NCBI GenBank assembly: GCA_964619535.1
Contig: CAZUEX010000002.1
Span: 310,001 to 374,000, forward strand
Direction of reading: 5' to 3'
Source of the DNA: Leptonema sp964619535
Lineage (GTDB): Bacteria; Spirochaetota; Leptospiria; Leptospirales; Leptonemataceae
DNA length: 64,000 nucleotides
The notes under the pieces: generated by a model
What the model was told of the DNA's origin: nothing
What the model saw: only the letters and a program-made list of their open reading frames with translations
Database searches by the model: none
Program-made: the position numbers and the translations under genes
Shown here: positions 34,056 to 43,115 of the stretch, piece after piece
Position numbering within the stretch: position 1 is the first letter of the stretch
How the letters are laid out: the number at the start of each line of letters is the position of its first letter

Positions 34056-35873
34056 TTAAGGCCCTTTGCGGGCCTCCAGCTCTTTCCAGCGTTCGTAAAG
34101 GGCATCTACCTTCTGCTGCAGCTCTTCCATTGTTGTGCAGGCCTCGGCCAGCCTGGCCGGATCGGAGGCCACGGCAGGATCCTCGATTCTGGCCCGGGCC
34201 TGATCCAGGGCCTCTTCTGCCTTGAGAATCTTTGCTTCCATCTGATCGAGTTCTTTGCGCTCCGCCTTGCTGAGCTTCTGCGGCCTGCCTGCCTTTTTTT
34301 CTTCAGCCATGCGCTGCGTGGACCGTGCTTCCTGCCGCTCTTTTGCCCGACGCTCTTCTTCTCTGGAAGTGATTACATCCTGCCACTGAAAGTAGTCTGC
34401 AAAGTACTCTGCATGGCCCTGGCCATCAAGATGCAGGATCTCATCGCTTAACCTGTTCAAAAAGAAGCGATCGTGTGAGATAAGAACCACGGCGCCTGGA
34501 AACTCTTCAATGCTCTCTTCGAGGACTTCCAGGGATTGTATGTCGAGGTCGTTTGTCGGTTCATCGAGAAGCAGCACATCGGCACTCTGCACCATCAGTC
34601 GAGCAATCAGAATGCGAGCCTGTTCACCGCCGGACAGGGAGCGAACAGGCATATCCAGCTGTTCCGGATCGAAAAGAAAGCGTTTTGCAAAGGCTGCCAC
34701 ATGGATGCTACGTCCCTGGTAGATCACCGAGTCGCCACCCATAGGAGACAGTGCTTTGCGCAGGGGCTCATCCGGGTTCAATGTCTGTCTGCGTTGATCA
34801 AAATGCACAATGCGCAGGTTATCGGCTCGTTTGATCGTTCCAGCATCCGGTTCGAGCTCGCCGGTCAGTATCCGCATCAGGGTGCTTTTGCCTGCACCGT
34901 TACGTCCCATCAGACCGATGCAGCTGCCCGGTGAAAGGATCAGGTCAAGGTCGGCAAAGAGGATGCGCTGGCCGATCGTTTTCTTGATGCCGCTGCATTC
35001 AATGAGGCGCCTCGTCTTTCTGCCCGTAGAATCGAACTCGATCTGCAGCCTTTTGTTCTGCTCATTTCGATGCCTGATCTGTGAAAAGTCCTTCTTCAGC
35101 TTTTCCGCTGCATCGATGCGATACTGTGCCTTGGTCGTACGGGCCTTTGGCATGCGCCGCAGCCATTCCGTCTCTTTTCGAAGCCGGTTTGCCAGGGAGG
35201 CCTGCTGTGCTGCCTGTCCTGCAAGGAACTCCTGTTTGCGCTCCAGAAAGGTGGAGTAGTTCCCCGGTGTGCTGAAGATCCCGTCCGGAAACATGCGGTT
35301 TACTTCAATGATTCGATCGGTTACGTTTTCGAGAAAGTAGCGGTCATGGCTGATGACGACATACGAAAATGAGGCCTCGTTCAATGTCTTCTCCAGCCAG
35401 AGGATCGTTTCCAGGTCCAGGTGGTTGGTTGGCTCATCCAGCAACAGCAGATCGGGATCCTGTAACATGGCAGCAGCAATGGCAAGTCGCTTGCGCTGCC
35501 CACCGGAAAGCTCGCCGAATCTCTGCCCGGTCTTCAGCCCAAGATCGACTGCGGTTTTTTCAGCCAGCTCGTAGCGTTCATGTTCTTCTGGATGAGAAGC
35601 AAGGGCCTGGAGCAGGATCTGTTCGATGGTCTGCCCTTCCTCGTATGGTTCGGATTGCGAAACATAGATCCGGCGCAATCCCTTGCGAACCGTAACCGTA
35701 CCACTGTGCGGCTCTTCAAGGCCTGCCAGTATGCGAAGCAGGGTGGATTTTCCTGCTCCGTTTGGACCGATCAGGCCAACCCGTTCTTCATCATGGATCC
35801 CGAAAGAAAGGTCTGTGAAAAGCTCGCGGGAAAACGATTTACTGACCGATTGAAAGTGAACCTGGGCTGCCAT
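34056..35873 (-). CDS. ABC-F family ATPase (Uup-like)
   Basis: A 605-residue soluble protein with two ABC ATPase domains and no membrane segments. Walker A motifs are GPNGAGKSTLLR and GRNGAGKSTLMR; signatures are LSGGQRKRLAIA and LSGGEQARILIA; Walker B segments are DLLLLDEPTNHLDL and DVLLLDEPTNDLDI. A charged linker joins the domains and a C-terminal coiled coil (EAKILKAEEALDQARARIED onward) resembles the Uup C-terminal domain. ABC-F proteins act on ribosomes, and Uup has been linked to ribosome assembly and DNA repair intermediates. Start ATG at 35873 (MAAQVHFQSVSK) precedes the first domain; longer starts lack homology. It converges on gatA with a weak hairpin (34033-34052) between. Confidence 0.9.
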   Translation of the reverse strand: MAAQVHFQSVSKSFSRELFTDLSFGIHDEERVGLIGPNGAGKSTLLRILAGLEEPHSGTVTVRKGLRRIYVSQSEPYEEGQTIEQILLQALASHPEEHERYELAEKTAVDLGLKTGQRFGELSGGQRKRLAIAAAMLQDPDLLLLDEPTNHLDLETILWLEKTLNEASFSYVVISHDRYFLENVTDRIIEVNRMFPDGIFSTPGNYSTFLERKQEFLAGQAAQQASLANRLRKETEWLRRMPKARTTKAQYRIDAAEKLKKDFSQIRHRNEQNKRLQIEFDSTGRKTRRLIECSGIKKTIGQRILFADLDLILSPGSCIGLMGRNGAGKSTLMRILTGELEPDAGTIKRADNLRIVHFDQRRQTLNPDEPLRKALSPMGGDSVIYQGRSIHVAAFAKRFLFDPEQLDMPVRSLSGGEQARILIARLMVQSADVLLLDEPTNDLDIQSLEVLEESIEEFPGAVVLISHDRFFLNRLSDEILHLDGQGHAEYFADYFQWQDVITSREEERRAKERQEARSTQRMAEEKKAGRPQKLSKAERKELDQMEAKILKAEEALDQARARIEDPAVASDPARLAEACTTMEELQQKVDALYERWKELEARKGP

Positions 35874-36019
35874 GGACTGATCAGCATTTTGATTCGAAGC
35901 CGTAGGGGAAGTGAATTTCGAGAATACTGTGCCGCCTGCACAGGCCTTTGAAACGGGTAAAAAAAAGTAGACCGCATCCGTTTTCATGCGTCTCATCGGT
36001 CATCAAGGCAGGAGAAAGG

Positions 36020-37435
36020 ATGCAAAAAATGACACTTCGTAAGGGCGTTTCCGCCACGATTCTGGTTGGGGCGCTGCTCCTGTCATTGTCGATACTGGCC
36101 GCACCATCGACCCGGCAGATGAACGATGCCATCTGTGACGGTTCTCTTACAGCCGTGAAGTCGTTGCTGGCCAGAGGTTACAACGTCAATACACCGCTGA
36201 AGGATTCGGGTCTGACCGCTCTCGGCCTTGCCTCCTACTGCTACGGTGGTCGGCCGGCGATCGCCGACTATCTGCTTTCACAAGGAGCCAACGTTAACAG
36301 GCACGAAAAGCCAGGCTATTCCAACCTTATGTGGGCACTGCGCAGCGTAAAGAGAGAAGGCGATGCCATGCACAGGGTGGCCTGGAGGATGATTCGTCAG
36401 GGAGCGAACCTCAACTATCAGGATCCTGCTACCGGTCGAACGGCGCTGATGATTGCCGCAGGAAGGGGAGACAGAGCCATGGTTGAGTACATCCTGAAAA
36501 GCGGCGCATCGAAAGCCTTGAAAACGAAGGGAGACTGGTGTGTTACAGGCACCGGTATTTCCTGTTCTGCGGCAGACTATGCCAGGTTGGGTGGCCATGT
36601 TTCGCTGGCCTTACTGCTTGAAGGAAAGGATCCAGAACAGTATGAATCAACCCTGTACCATGCCGTAAAGACAGAGGATCGGGACCGTATTCGTCTTTTG
36701 ATTGCACAGGGGGTTAACGTAAACGAACAAGAACCGCTTTCCCGTCGTACGGCCCTGCATTATGCCGTCGGTGTTGACTCTCCTGATATCATTCACCTGC
36801 TTCTCGCTGCCGGTGCCCTTCCGTCACCCGTGGACTATGCCGGCGTCACACCACTTCGCGATGCCATTGTTGGACGTAAGAAAGAGGCAGCACTGGCTTT
36901 GATTGAAGGTGGTGCAAGAGGGGATGTGGAGCAGCGTCAGGGTTGTGGCGGTGGCCTGACAGAGTTTGGCTGGGCCTTGAACTACTCTCAGTTCGACATT
37001 GCGAAGTTGTTGATTACTCGCAATCGTCTGGACCTGAAGGGAGGCTGGGCTTTGTTTCGCGAGGTCGATGGCCGATCGGCGGAAAGCGTTGAGGTGGCGA
37101 GTATGCTGCTGGAGCGTGGTGCAAAACCGCCTGAAGACTACATTGCAACGCTTGAAATGTGGAGCAGCCGCTACGGCTTCAAATATGCCCTGCAGATCGC
37201 GCAGCTGGTGCAGAATGCTGCAGAACACATTCCAGATCAGGATGTTGTGCACACCGACGATGCCGTCCCTGGCGAAGAGCCGGAGTGGGTCTTTGTGGAC
37301 CGCGGTATGCAGAGTAAGCTGGTGGTAAAACAGCGATCGCTATCCCCTGAAATGGAAGGAAGGATTGAAACGGGCCGCCGCTCTGTCGATGGCCTGGGAC
37401 GTATTGACAGCGGGGCCGATCTTCCACCCCGCTGA
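36020..37435 (+). CDS. Secreted ankyrin-repeat protein
   Basis: A 471-residue protein with a Sec signal peptide (KGVSATILVGALLLSLSILA, cleavage after a following A) and about eight ankyrin repeats from residue 35 to 395. Repeats are visible as GLTALGLASYCYGGRPAIAD, GRTALMIAAGRGDRAMVEYI, RRTALHYAVGVDSPDIIHLL and GVTPLRDAIVGRKKEAALAL. The last 80 residues are unrelated and polar. With a signal peptide it should act in the periplasm or outside, probably binding a protein partner. The ATG at 36020 has a GGAG site upstream. It ends 17 bases from the stop of the convergent oxidoreductase. No partner is identifiable. Confidence 0.85.
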   Translation: MQKMTLRKGVSATILVGALLLSLSILAAPSTRQMNDAICDGSLTAVKSLLARGYNVNTPLKDSGLTALGLASYCYGGRPAIADYLLSQGANVNRHEKPGYSNLMWALRSVKREGDAMHRVAWRMIRQGANLNYQDPATGRTALMIAAGRGDRAMVEYILKSGASKALKTKGDWCVTGTGISCSAADYARLGGHVSLALLLEGKDPEQYESTLYHAVKTEDRDRIRLLIAQGVNVNEQEPLSRRTALHYAVGVDSPDIIHLLLAAGALPSPVDYAGVTPLRDAIVGRKKEAALALIEGGARGDVEQRQGCGGGLTEFGWALNYSQFDIAKLLITRNRLDLKGGWALFREVDGRSAESVEVASMLLERGAKPPEDYIATLEMWSSRYGFKYALQIAQLVQNAAEHIPDQDVVHTDDAVPGEEPEWVFVDRGMQSKLVVKQRSLSPEMEGRIETGRRSVDGLGRIDSGADLPPR

Positions 37436-37452
37436 TCCTATTTCCGGTATGC

Positions 37453-38436
37453 CTATGGGATGAGCACAATCGATCCCATGCTTTTTCGGCTGGCAAGTAT
37501 CCGATGGGCTTCGGCTGCTGCATGTAAGGGCAGCTCTGCATGGATGTGGGCCGGAATACGGTTCTCGGCAAAGGCCTGGAAGACGGCCTGGCCTGCTGCA
37601 GCTCGTTCCTCGGGGTCGGCCATCATCGTAAACAGGGTGGGACGTTGCAGACCAAGCGATCCCATCCGACCGAGCTCACCGATATCGACAGGCGGTACCG
37701 GTCCACTTGCATTGCCAAACGAGATCAACAGCCCGAACGGTGCCAGGCACTGGAGAGAGGCGCGAAAGGTCGAGGCCCCTGTGCCGTCATAAACGATCGG
37801 AACGCCCTCCTTTACCACAGAGCGCAGCCTTGCCGGCAAAGCGTCCATGTCGTCTTTGCTCGAGGCAACAAAGACCGTATGCGCCCCCATCTTTCGGGCA
37901 AGCTCTGCCTTTTCCTCGCTGGAAACAACGCCAATCACATGAATGCCCGTTGAGCTCAGCCATCGGGTTAGAACCAGACCAACGCCCCCGGCCGCTGCCT
38001 GCACCAGCACGTAGTCGCCCGGTGCAGGACGTTTCATTCTGGTCATGAGCATGTAGGCCGTCAGTCCCTTGAACAGAAAGGCAACCACCTGCGATGGCAG
38101 CACACCATCAGGAACAGGCAGGAGTAGATCGGCCGGAACGTTCCGTGCCGTCGCATAGGAGCCCGGCCCTGCATTCCCGTAGGCCACGCGGTCCCCCACA
38201 GCGAAGCCCTGCACCGCCTGGCCTACCGCTTCGATTCGCCCAACGGCCTCCATGCCAAGGCCGGCAGGCAGCGGAAGCGGATACAGGCCGGAGCGATGAT
38301 ACGTATCAATAAAGTTCACGCCAATGGCCTCATGACGCAGTCGTACCTCATGAGGGGCCGGGTCCGGCAGGTTGAAGTCCACCAGTTCCATCACTTCGGG
38401 GCCGCCGGTCTTTTGGATCTCAATGCGCTGTTCCAT
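37453..38436 (-). CDS. NADPH:quinone oxidoreductase (zinc-less MDR, QOR type)
   Basis: A 327-residue medium-chain dehydrogenase/reductase. The QOR pattern is clear: EVRLRHEAIGVNFIDTYHRS near the N-terminus, GMEAVGRIEAVGQAVQGFAVGDRVAY, and the NADP-binding VLVQAAAGGVGLVLTRWLSS. Zinc ligand cysteines of alcohol dehydrogenases are absent, consistent with reduction of quinones or enones by NADPH. About 130 bases separate its start from acnA's end, with the acnA terminator in between, so it is transcribed alone. Exact substrate is open. Confidence 0.9.
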   Translation of the reverse strand: MEQRIEIQKTGGPEVMELVDFNLPDPAPHEVRLRHEAIGVNFIDTYHRSGLYPLPLPAGLGMEAVGRIEAVGQAVQGFAVGDRVAYGNAGPGSYATARNVPADLLLPVPDGVLPSQVVAFLFKGLTAYMLMTRMKRPAPGDYVLVQAAAGGVGLVLTRWLSSTGIHVIGVVSSEEKAELARKMGAHTVFVASSKDDMDALPARLRSVVKEGVPIVYDGTGASTFRASLQCLAPFGLLISFGNASGPVPPVDIGELGRMGSLGLQRPTLFTMMADPEERAAAGQAVFQAFAENRIPAHIHAELPLHAAAEAHRILASRKSMGSIVLIP

Positions 38437-38511
38437 ATCGATTAACCTACTGAAAGAGTGTGATGGAGTCCAGCCAGGATTTGCCTTACAGGATTCTCAC
38501 CGCAATAAAAC

Positions 38512-38538
38512 AAGAAAAAGGGCCCGCATTGCGAGCCC
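38512..38538 (-). terminator. Rho-independent terminator after acnA
   Basis: GGGCTCGC and GCGGGCCC pair on the minus strand with one G-T wobble around a 3-base loop (38520-38538), followed by a T-rich run (plus-strand AAGAAAAA). It lies about 30 bases past the acnA stop. Confidence 0.8.
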
Positions 38539-38566
38539 TTTCCTCTTGATCAGCCTGTTTTCCGGC

Positions 38567-41248
38567 TTACTTCGACTGTAGAAAGTTACGAAGAACGGTC
38601 TGCAGAATGCCACCATTCCTGTAATAATGAACCTCTACCTGGTTATCCAGCCTGCACATAACCTGGAAGGTCTTCACGCCATCCTTTCCTTCGGCCTTTA
38701 CCGTAAGCATGGCACGAGGCTTGATATCGTCGCTCAGGCCTTCGATCGTGAAGACCTCTTCTCCGGTAAGGCCCAGGCTTTCGTGAGACTGACCGTCTAC
38801 GAAAACAAGAGGAAGCACACCCATACCGACGAGGTTGGAGCGGTGGATTCGCTCAAAGCTCTTGGCAATCACCGCCTTTACGCCAAGCAGGAAGGTTCCT
38901 TTGGCTGCCCAGTCCCGGGAAGAACCGGTACCGTATTCGGCGCCAGCCAGTACGATCAGAGGGACATTGTCTTCTCTGTATTTCATGGCTGCGTCGTAGA
39001 TGAACATCTCTTCACCGGTAGGCAGATACCGTGTATAACCGCCTTCCTTGTTCACCAGCTGGTTACGCAGGCGCACGTTTGCAAAGGTTCCACGGGTCAT
39101 GACCCGGTCGTTTCCACGGCGAGCTCCGTACTGGTTGAAGTCCTTCTTCTCAACGCCGTTCTCCATGAGGTATCGCCCTGCAGGGGAGTTCTCGGCGATA
39201 GAACCGGCAGGTGAGATGTGGTCTGTCGTGATCGAATCCCCTACCTTTACAAGAACACGGGCCTTCTCAATATTCTTCACAGGAGGAATGTCAAGAGACA
39301 TGTCCATAAAGAAAGGAGGCTCCTGCACGTAGGTGGACTTTTCATCAAACTGAAAGATGTTGCCGGACGGTGCAGCAATGGCATTCCACATCTCGCTCAT
39401 GTTGCGGACATTGCCATAGCGTTCGGTGAACATCGAAGGAAGGACACTGGTAGCGATGGCATCCTGGATCTCCTGGTTTGTGGGCCAGATGTCTTTCAGA
39501 AAAACGTCCTTACCGTCTTTGTCTTTGCCAATCGGTTCAGAGGTGAAATCGATATTGACCGTACCGGCGATGGCATAGGCAACAACGAGCGGTGGACTGG
39601 CCAGGAAGTTTGCCTTCACATGGGGTGAGATACGTCCTTCGAAGTTTCGGTTTCCGGACAGGACGGCTGAAACAACCAGCGTTCCATCGTTGATGGCCTT
39701 GACGACGGGCTCCGGCAGTGGTCCGGAGTTACCGATACAGGTCGTACATCCGTAGCCGACGGTCTGGAAGCCAAGCTGGTTCAGATAAGGGGCCAGTCCG
39801 GCCTTTTCCAGGTAATCGGTAACGACACGAGATCCTGGAGCCAGAGACGTTTTCACGAAGGGCTTTGTGGTCAGGCCTTTCTCGACGGCCTTTTTGGCAA
39901 CGAGTCCGGCGCCGATCAACACGGCCGGATTGGATGTGTTGGTGCAGGAGGTGATAGCAGCAATGACCACGTCGCCATGGTGCAGCTCGGCGTTGTAATC
40001 CGCTTCGATCTTAACGGCTGCTTCGGTTTTATCTCCCAGGTCGTATCCGCCTTCCTTCACGCTTCGGGTCATCAGGCCCTGCCAGGTCTTCTTCAGCTCC
40101 TTCATCGGAATGCGGTCCTGAGGACGCTTCGGTCCGGCAAGAGAAGGCTCAACGGTGGACAGATCGAGTTCGAGGATGTCTGTGTATTCGGGCTCCGGAG
40201 AGCTGTCCGTACGGAACAGGCCCTGTTCTTTGAAGTAGCGCTCTACGAGGTCGATCTGTTCGTCCGAACGGCCTGTCTTTTTGAGATAATTCAGGGTTTC
40301 AGCATCGACAGGGAAGTAGCCGGTTGTGGCACCGTATTCCGGAGCCATGTTGGCAATGGTGGCCCGGTCCGTCAGGCTGAGGTTGGAAAGGCCAGGTCCG
40401 AAGAACTCTACAAACTTCTCAACGACGCCACGCTGACGAAGCATCTGTGTAACGGTAAGCACCAGGTCGGTGGCCGTGGCCCCTTCAGGCAGCTCGCCTT
40501 TCAGCCTGAAGCCGATAACCTCGGGCACAAGCATGTACAGCGGCTGGCCCAGCATGACGGCTTCGGCTTCGATACCACCCACGCCCCAGCCAACGACACC
40601 AATACCGTTGATCATCGTTGTATGCGAGTCGGTACCGACAAGAGAGTCGGGGAAGGCCTCACCGTTGCGTGTCAGAACGACACCGGCCAGGTATTCCATG
40701 TTCACCTGGTGAACGATACCGGCACCGGGAGGAACGACGCCGAAGTTATCGAAGGCCTGCTGTCCCCATTTCAGGAACTCATAGCGCTCACGGTTTCGCT
40801 GGAATTCCAGCTCCATGTTTTTCTTCAGGGCGTCATCGCTGCCGAAGAAGTCGACCTGTACGGAGTGGTCAATCACCAGGTCAACCCGCACCAGGGGATT
40901 GATGCGTGCAGGATCGCCTTTCATGCGCACCATGGCATTGCGCAGGGCGGCCAGGTCGACAACGCAGGGCACGCCTGTGAAGTCTTGCAGAACGACCCGC
41001 CCGGGCTTGAAGGGAAATTCTCCTTCGGGCACCTTCCGGGGATTGTAGGAGGCCAGGGAAAGAACGTCTTTGTCCTCCAGAACAAAGTTGTCCACGTTAC
41101 GAAGTGCAGTTTCAAGCAGGATGCGAATGGAATAAGGAACGCGGCTCAGCGAAAAGCCAGTCTCTTTTTCAAGTGTGTCAAATCTGTATATCTTGAACTC
41201 GCCCGCTTTCGAGCTCAGTTTAGCAGCGGTTTTGTCTCGGAGTGTCAT
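38567..41248 (-). CDS. acnA: Aconitate hydratase A
   Basis: Interconverts citrate and isocitrate in the TCA cycle. The 893-residue protein is the standard AcnA/IRP-type length with no swivel-domain truncation. The [4Fe-4S] cysteines are seen in VVIAITSCTNTSNPAVLIGA and VGYGCTTCIGNSGPLPEP; substrate residues appear in VGTDSHTTMINGIGVVGWGV and GAEYGTGSSRDWAAKGTFLL. The start ATG at 41248 has a GAGGT ribosome binding site 6 bases upstream; the frame reaches 41293 without homology. It is monocistronic, with its own promoter and terminator. With sucCD and pckA it points to an oxidative lifestyle. AcnA enzymes can also moonlight as RNA-binding regulators when the cluster is lost. Confidence 0.97.
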   Translation of the reverse strand: MTLRDKTAAKLSSKAGEFKIYRFDTLEKETGFSLSRVPYSIRILLETALRNVDNFVLEDKDVLSLASYNPRKVPEGEFPFKPGRVVLQDFTGVPCVVDLAALRNAMVRMKGDPARINPLVRVDLVIDHSVQVDFFGSDDALKKNMELEFQRNRERYEFLKWGQQAFDNFGVVPPGAGIVHQVNMEYLAGVVLTRNGEAFPDSLVGTDSHTTMINGIGVVGWGVGGIEAEAVMLGQPLYMLVPEVIGFRLKGELPEGATATDLVLTVTQMLRQRGVVEKFVEFFGPGLSNLSLTDRATIANMAPEYGATTGYFPVDAETLNYLKKTGRSDEQIDLVERYFKEQGLFRTDSSPEPEYTDILELDLSTVEPSLAGPKRPQDRIPMKELKKTWQGLMTRSVKEGGYDLGDKTEAAVKIEADYNAELHHGDVVIAAITSCTNTSNPAVLIGAGLVAKKAVEKGLTTKPFVKTSLAPGSRVVTDYLEKAGLAPYLNQLGFQTVGYGCTTCIGNSGPLPEPVVKAINDGTLVVSAVLSGNRNFEGRISPHVKANFLASPPLVVAYAIAGTVNIDFTSEPIGKDKDGKDVFLKDIWPTNQEIQDAIATSVLPSMFTERYGNVRNMSEMWNAIAAPSGNIFQFDEKSTYVQEPPFFMDMSLDIPPVKNIEKARVLVKVGDSITTDHISPAGSIAENSPAGRYLMENGVEKKDFNQYGARRGNDRVMTRGTFANVRLRNQLVNKEGGYTRYLPTGEEMFIYDAAMKYREDNVPLIVLAGAEYGTGSSRDWAAKGTFLLGVKAVIAKSFERIHRSNLVGMGVLPLVFVDGQSHESLGLTGEEVFTIEGLSDDIKPRAMLTVKAEGKDGVKTFQVMCRLDNQVEVHYYRNGGILQTVLRNFLQSK

Positions 41249-41290
41249 GCGCAACCTCAATTGGATTTGCCGGGAAGAGCTCCCTGAAAT

Positions 41291-41319
41291 CATAAAAAAA
41301 ATTAAATATCCGGTGTCAA
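41291..41319 (-). promoter_or_regulatory. Probable sigma-70-type promoter of acnA
   Basis: On the minus strand TTGACA (41319-41314) is followed after 17 bases by TTTATG (41296-41291), with a TATGAT alternative at 19-base spacing. The spacer contains a run of eight Ts. It lies about 40 bases before the acnA ATG. Confidence 0.5.
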
Positions 41320-41452
41320 GTCATATCGAATGCCTTTCAGTATAGAAGAAACACATTCTTCGCCTGCCCGGTCATGGCAGCCGCAGCCCCGCCCTCCAGT
41401 CGGAGGCGGGTCGTTTCTGTCGCGGACAGAGCAGACGGGGGAGCAGGGCGGC

Positions 41453-42262
41453 CTATGCAGGACTGTTTTCGGGGCCCGGGAACTGGCCTGACTTCACGTC
41501 TGCATCGTAGCGGCCAATGGCCTCGATCCAGCGCTGTGCCGATTCATCGTACTTCTTCGCATGCTTCGGAGAGAAGTCAGGAAGCAACCCGAGCAGGTCG
41601 TGAAAAACCTGCACCTGACCATCACAATGAGGCCCGGCACCGATACCAATCGTCGGAATCTGAACGGCCTCGGTGACACGTTTTGCAAGCGCAGAAGGCA
41701 TGAGCTCAAGGACAAGGGCGTAGCATCCGGCATCCTGCAAGGCCTTTGCCTGATCGATCAGATGCAGGGCTGCATCATCAGAGCGTCCCTGCACGCGAAA
41801 ACCGCCCAGACTGAGATAGCTCTGCGGAGTAAATCCGATATGACCTATTACCGGTGCTCCCGCTGAAACGACCTTCTCTATGATGGCCAGGGTATCCCGG
41901 TCTGCGCCTTCCAGCTTGATGGACTGGGCCTCGGTTTGCTGGATCAGTCGAAGGGCATTGTCTACACCCTGTTCTACGGAGGCATGGTAGGTGCCGAAAG
42001 GAAGATCGACAATGAGAAAGCTGTTCGGTGCACCGCGACGGACACACTGACCATGATAGATGACGTGTTCCAGTAATACCGGCATGGTGGACTTCTGTCC
42101 CTGGAAAACCATACCCATGGAATCTCCGACCAGAAGGGCATCAATGCCGGCCCGTTCCACAAGAAGGGCCGATGTGGCATCGTAGCAGGTCAATACACTG
42201 ATCTTCTCCCCTTTCTGTTTTCTTTCGATCCAGTCTCTGGGATAGCGCAGTTTACGGCTCAT
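41453..42262 (-). CDS. panB: Ketopantoate hydroxymethyltransferase
   Basis: First committed step of pantothenate and coenzyme A synthesis: transfers a hydroxymethyl group from methylene-THF to alpha-ketoisovalerate. The 269-residue barrel protein shows the Mg-binding DALLVGDSMGMVFQG, the IKLEGAD segment, IGHIGFTPQSYLSLGGFRVQ (substrate region, typical of PanB) and LVLELMPSALAKRVTEAV with the catalytic glutamate. No other pan gene is adjacent. The gap to acnA (41249-41452) holds the acnA promoter and a 6-bp inverted repeat at 41391-41413 without T-run; no gene is seen there. Confidence 0.96.
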   Translation of the reverse strand: MSRKLRYPRDWIERKQKGEKISVLTCYDATSALLVERAGIDALLVGDSMGMVFQGQKSTMPVLLEHVIYHGQCVRRGAPNSFLIVDLPFGTYHASVEQGVDNALRLIQQTEAQSIKLEGADRDTLAIIEKVVSAGAPVIGHIGFTPQSYLSLGGFRVQGRSDDAALHLIDQAKALQDAGCYALVLELMPSALAKRVTEAVQIPTIGIGAGPHCDGQVQVFHDLLGLLPDFSPKHAKKYDESAQRWIEAIGRYDADVKSGQFPGPENSPA

Positions 42263-42313
42263 AACACACCTTTTTTTCTGTCCGGTCTGGTTGCAATCAA
42301 AGTGAAATGGCTG

Positions 42314-43009
42314 TTAGCGAGAACGATACCGGTCCAGTTGATCCAGGATGAGCTGCAGGCCGAACTCAAACTCCTCTGTAAAGGCGTCGGTTGATGCATT
42401 GTGCATGGCCTGCTCCATGACTTCGGTAAGATACGGAGCTGCTTGCAGCAATGGCATCATGGATCGTGCAAAGTCCGGAAGCTGTTCTTCCGTTACCGAC
42501 CAGTTGAGCTCCTGGGCAAGAAAGCCATAAATGTAGCTGTCCAGCACCAGGAAGGCACGGTAGGCCATAACGACAGAAAAGCCTGCCTGACGCAGAATGG
42601 CCAGGACCCGTTCTGCATACTGGATGCGAACAGCGGAGAGGCGCTTCCGTGATTCAAAGAGAGCGATCGCCCATGGATGGGCCTTGAACTGCAAACGGGC
42701 CGATCGTGCCCGTTCTGCCATGGCCTCCTTCCATCGTGATACCTCCCCGGCCGACAGTACAGGAACATCGATCTGCGCAATGACCAGATCTACCAGGCCG
42801 TCCAGCAACTCTTCCTTATCAGCGATGTGCTTGTACAGGGACATCGCTTCTACTTTCAGGGCGGAGGCAAGGCGACGCATCGACAGCACCTCCAGCCCGT
42901 CCTGGTCTGCAATCTGCAGTGCGGTGTTCAGAATACGCACCCTGCTCAGTGGCTGTCTGGCATGCGGCGTTTTCGGTTTTCTCGGTGATAGTTTCTTATC
43001 TGGTGGCAT
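42314..43009 (-). CDS. TetR-family transcriptional regulator
   Basis: A 231-residue repressor-type protein. After a basic leader the TetR helix-turn-helix is clear (RILNTALQIADQDGLEVLSM, then RRLASALKVEAMSLYKHIAD), and the C-terminal ~140 residues are helical, resembling the TetR_C type of ligand domain (SARLQFKAHPWAIALFESRK). It is divergent from the MDR oxidoreductase gene, and a perfect 15-base palindrome lies in the shared intergenic stretch 17 bases before its start. It probably represses both itself and the oxidoreductase, released by a small hydrophobic compound. The ligand is unknown. Confidence 0.88.
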   Translation of the reverse strand: MPPDKKLSPRKPKTPHARQPLSRVRILNTALQIADQDGLEVLSMRRLASALKVEAMSLYKHIADKEELLDGLVDLVIAQIDVPVLSAGEVSRWKEAMAERARSARLQFKAHPWAIALFESRKRLSAVRIQYAERVLAILRQAGFSVVMAYRAFLVLDSYIYGFLAQELNWSVTEEQLPDFARSMMPLLQAAPYLTEVMEQAMHNASTDAFTEEFEFGLQLILDQLDRYRSR

Positions 43010-43018
43010 GGTTTCTTA

Positions 43019-43040
43019 TTGACAGGCTTACACTGTAAGC
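43019..43040. promoter_or_regulatory. TetR-type operator palindrome overlapping a -35 box
   Basis: The 15-base sequence GCTTACA-C-TGTAAGC (43026-43040) is a perfect palindrome around a central C. TTGACA at 43019-43024, a consensus -35 on the plus strand, touches its left edge. Its position between the divergent tetR and oxidoreductase genes suits an operator that blocks polymerase at both; binding is inferred. Confidence 0.65.
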
Positions 43041-43115
43041 TTTGTTGTTTGAATGTCAAGCAAGAATGAAAAGAACGTAGATGCCTGTGAGGAGCAGCCA
43101 GACGGACGATCTCTT

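Noticed and set aside
39977..41287. A 436-codon open frame on the plus strand within acnA.
   Set aside because: Shadow of the aconitase codons; acnA has a complete set of cluster and substrate motifs plus promoter and terminator.
41391..41413. An inverted repeat (CCCGCC with GGCGGG) between acnA and panB considered as a terminator.
   Set aside because: The stem is short (6 bp) and no T-run follows on the minus strand, where panB would need it. Kept only as a note in the panB entry.
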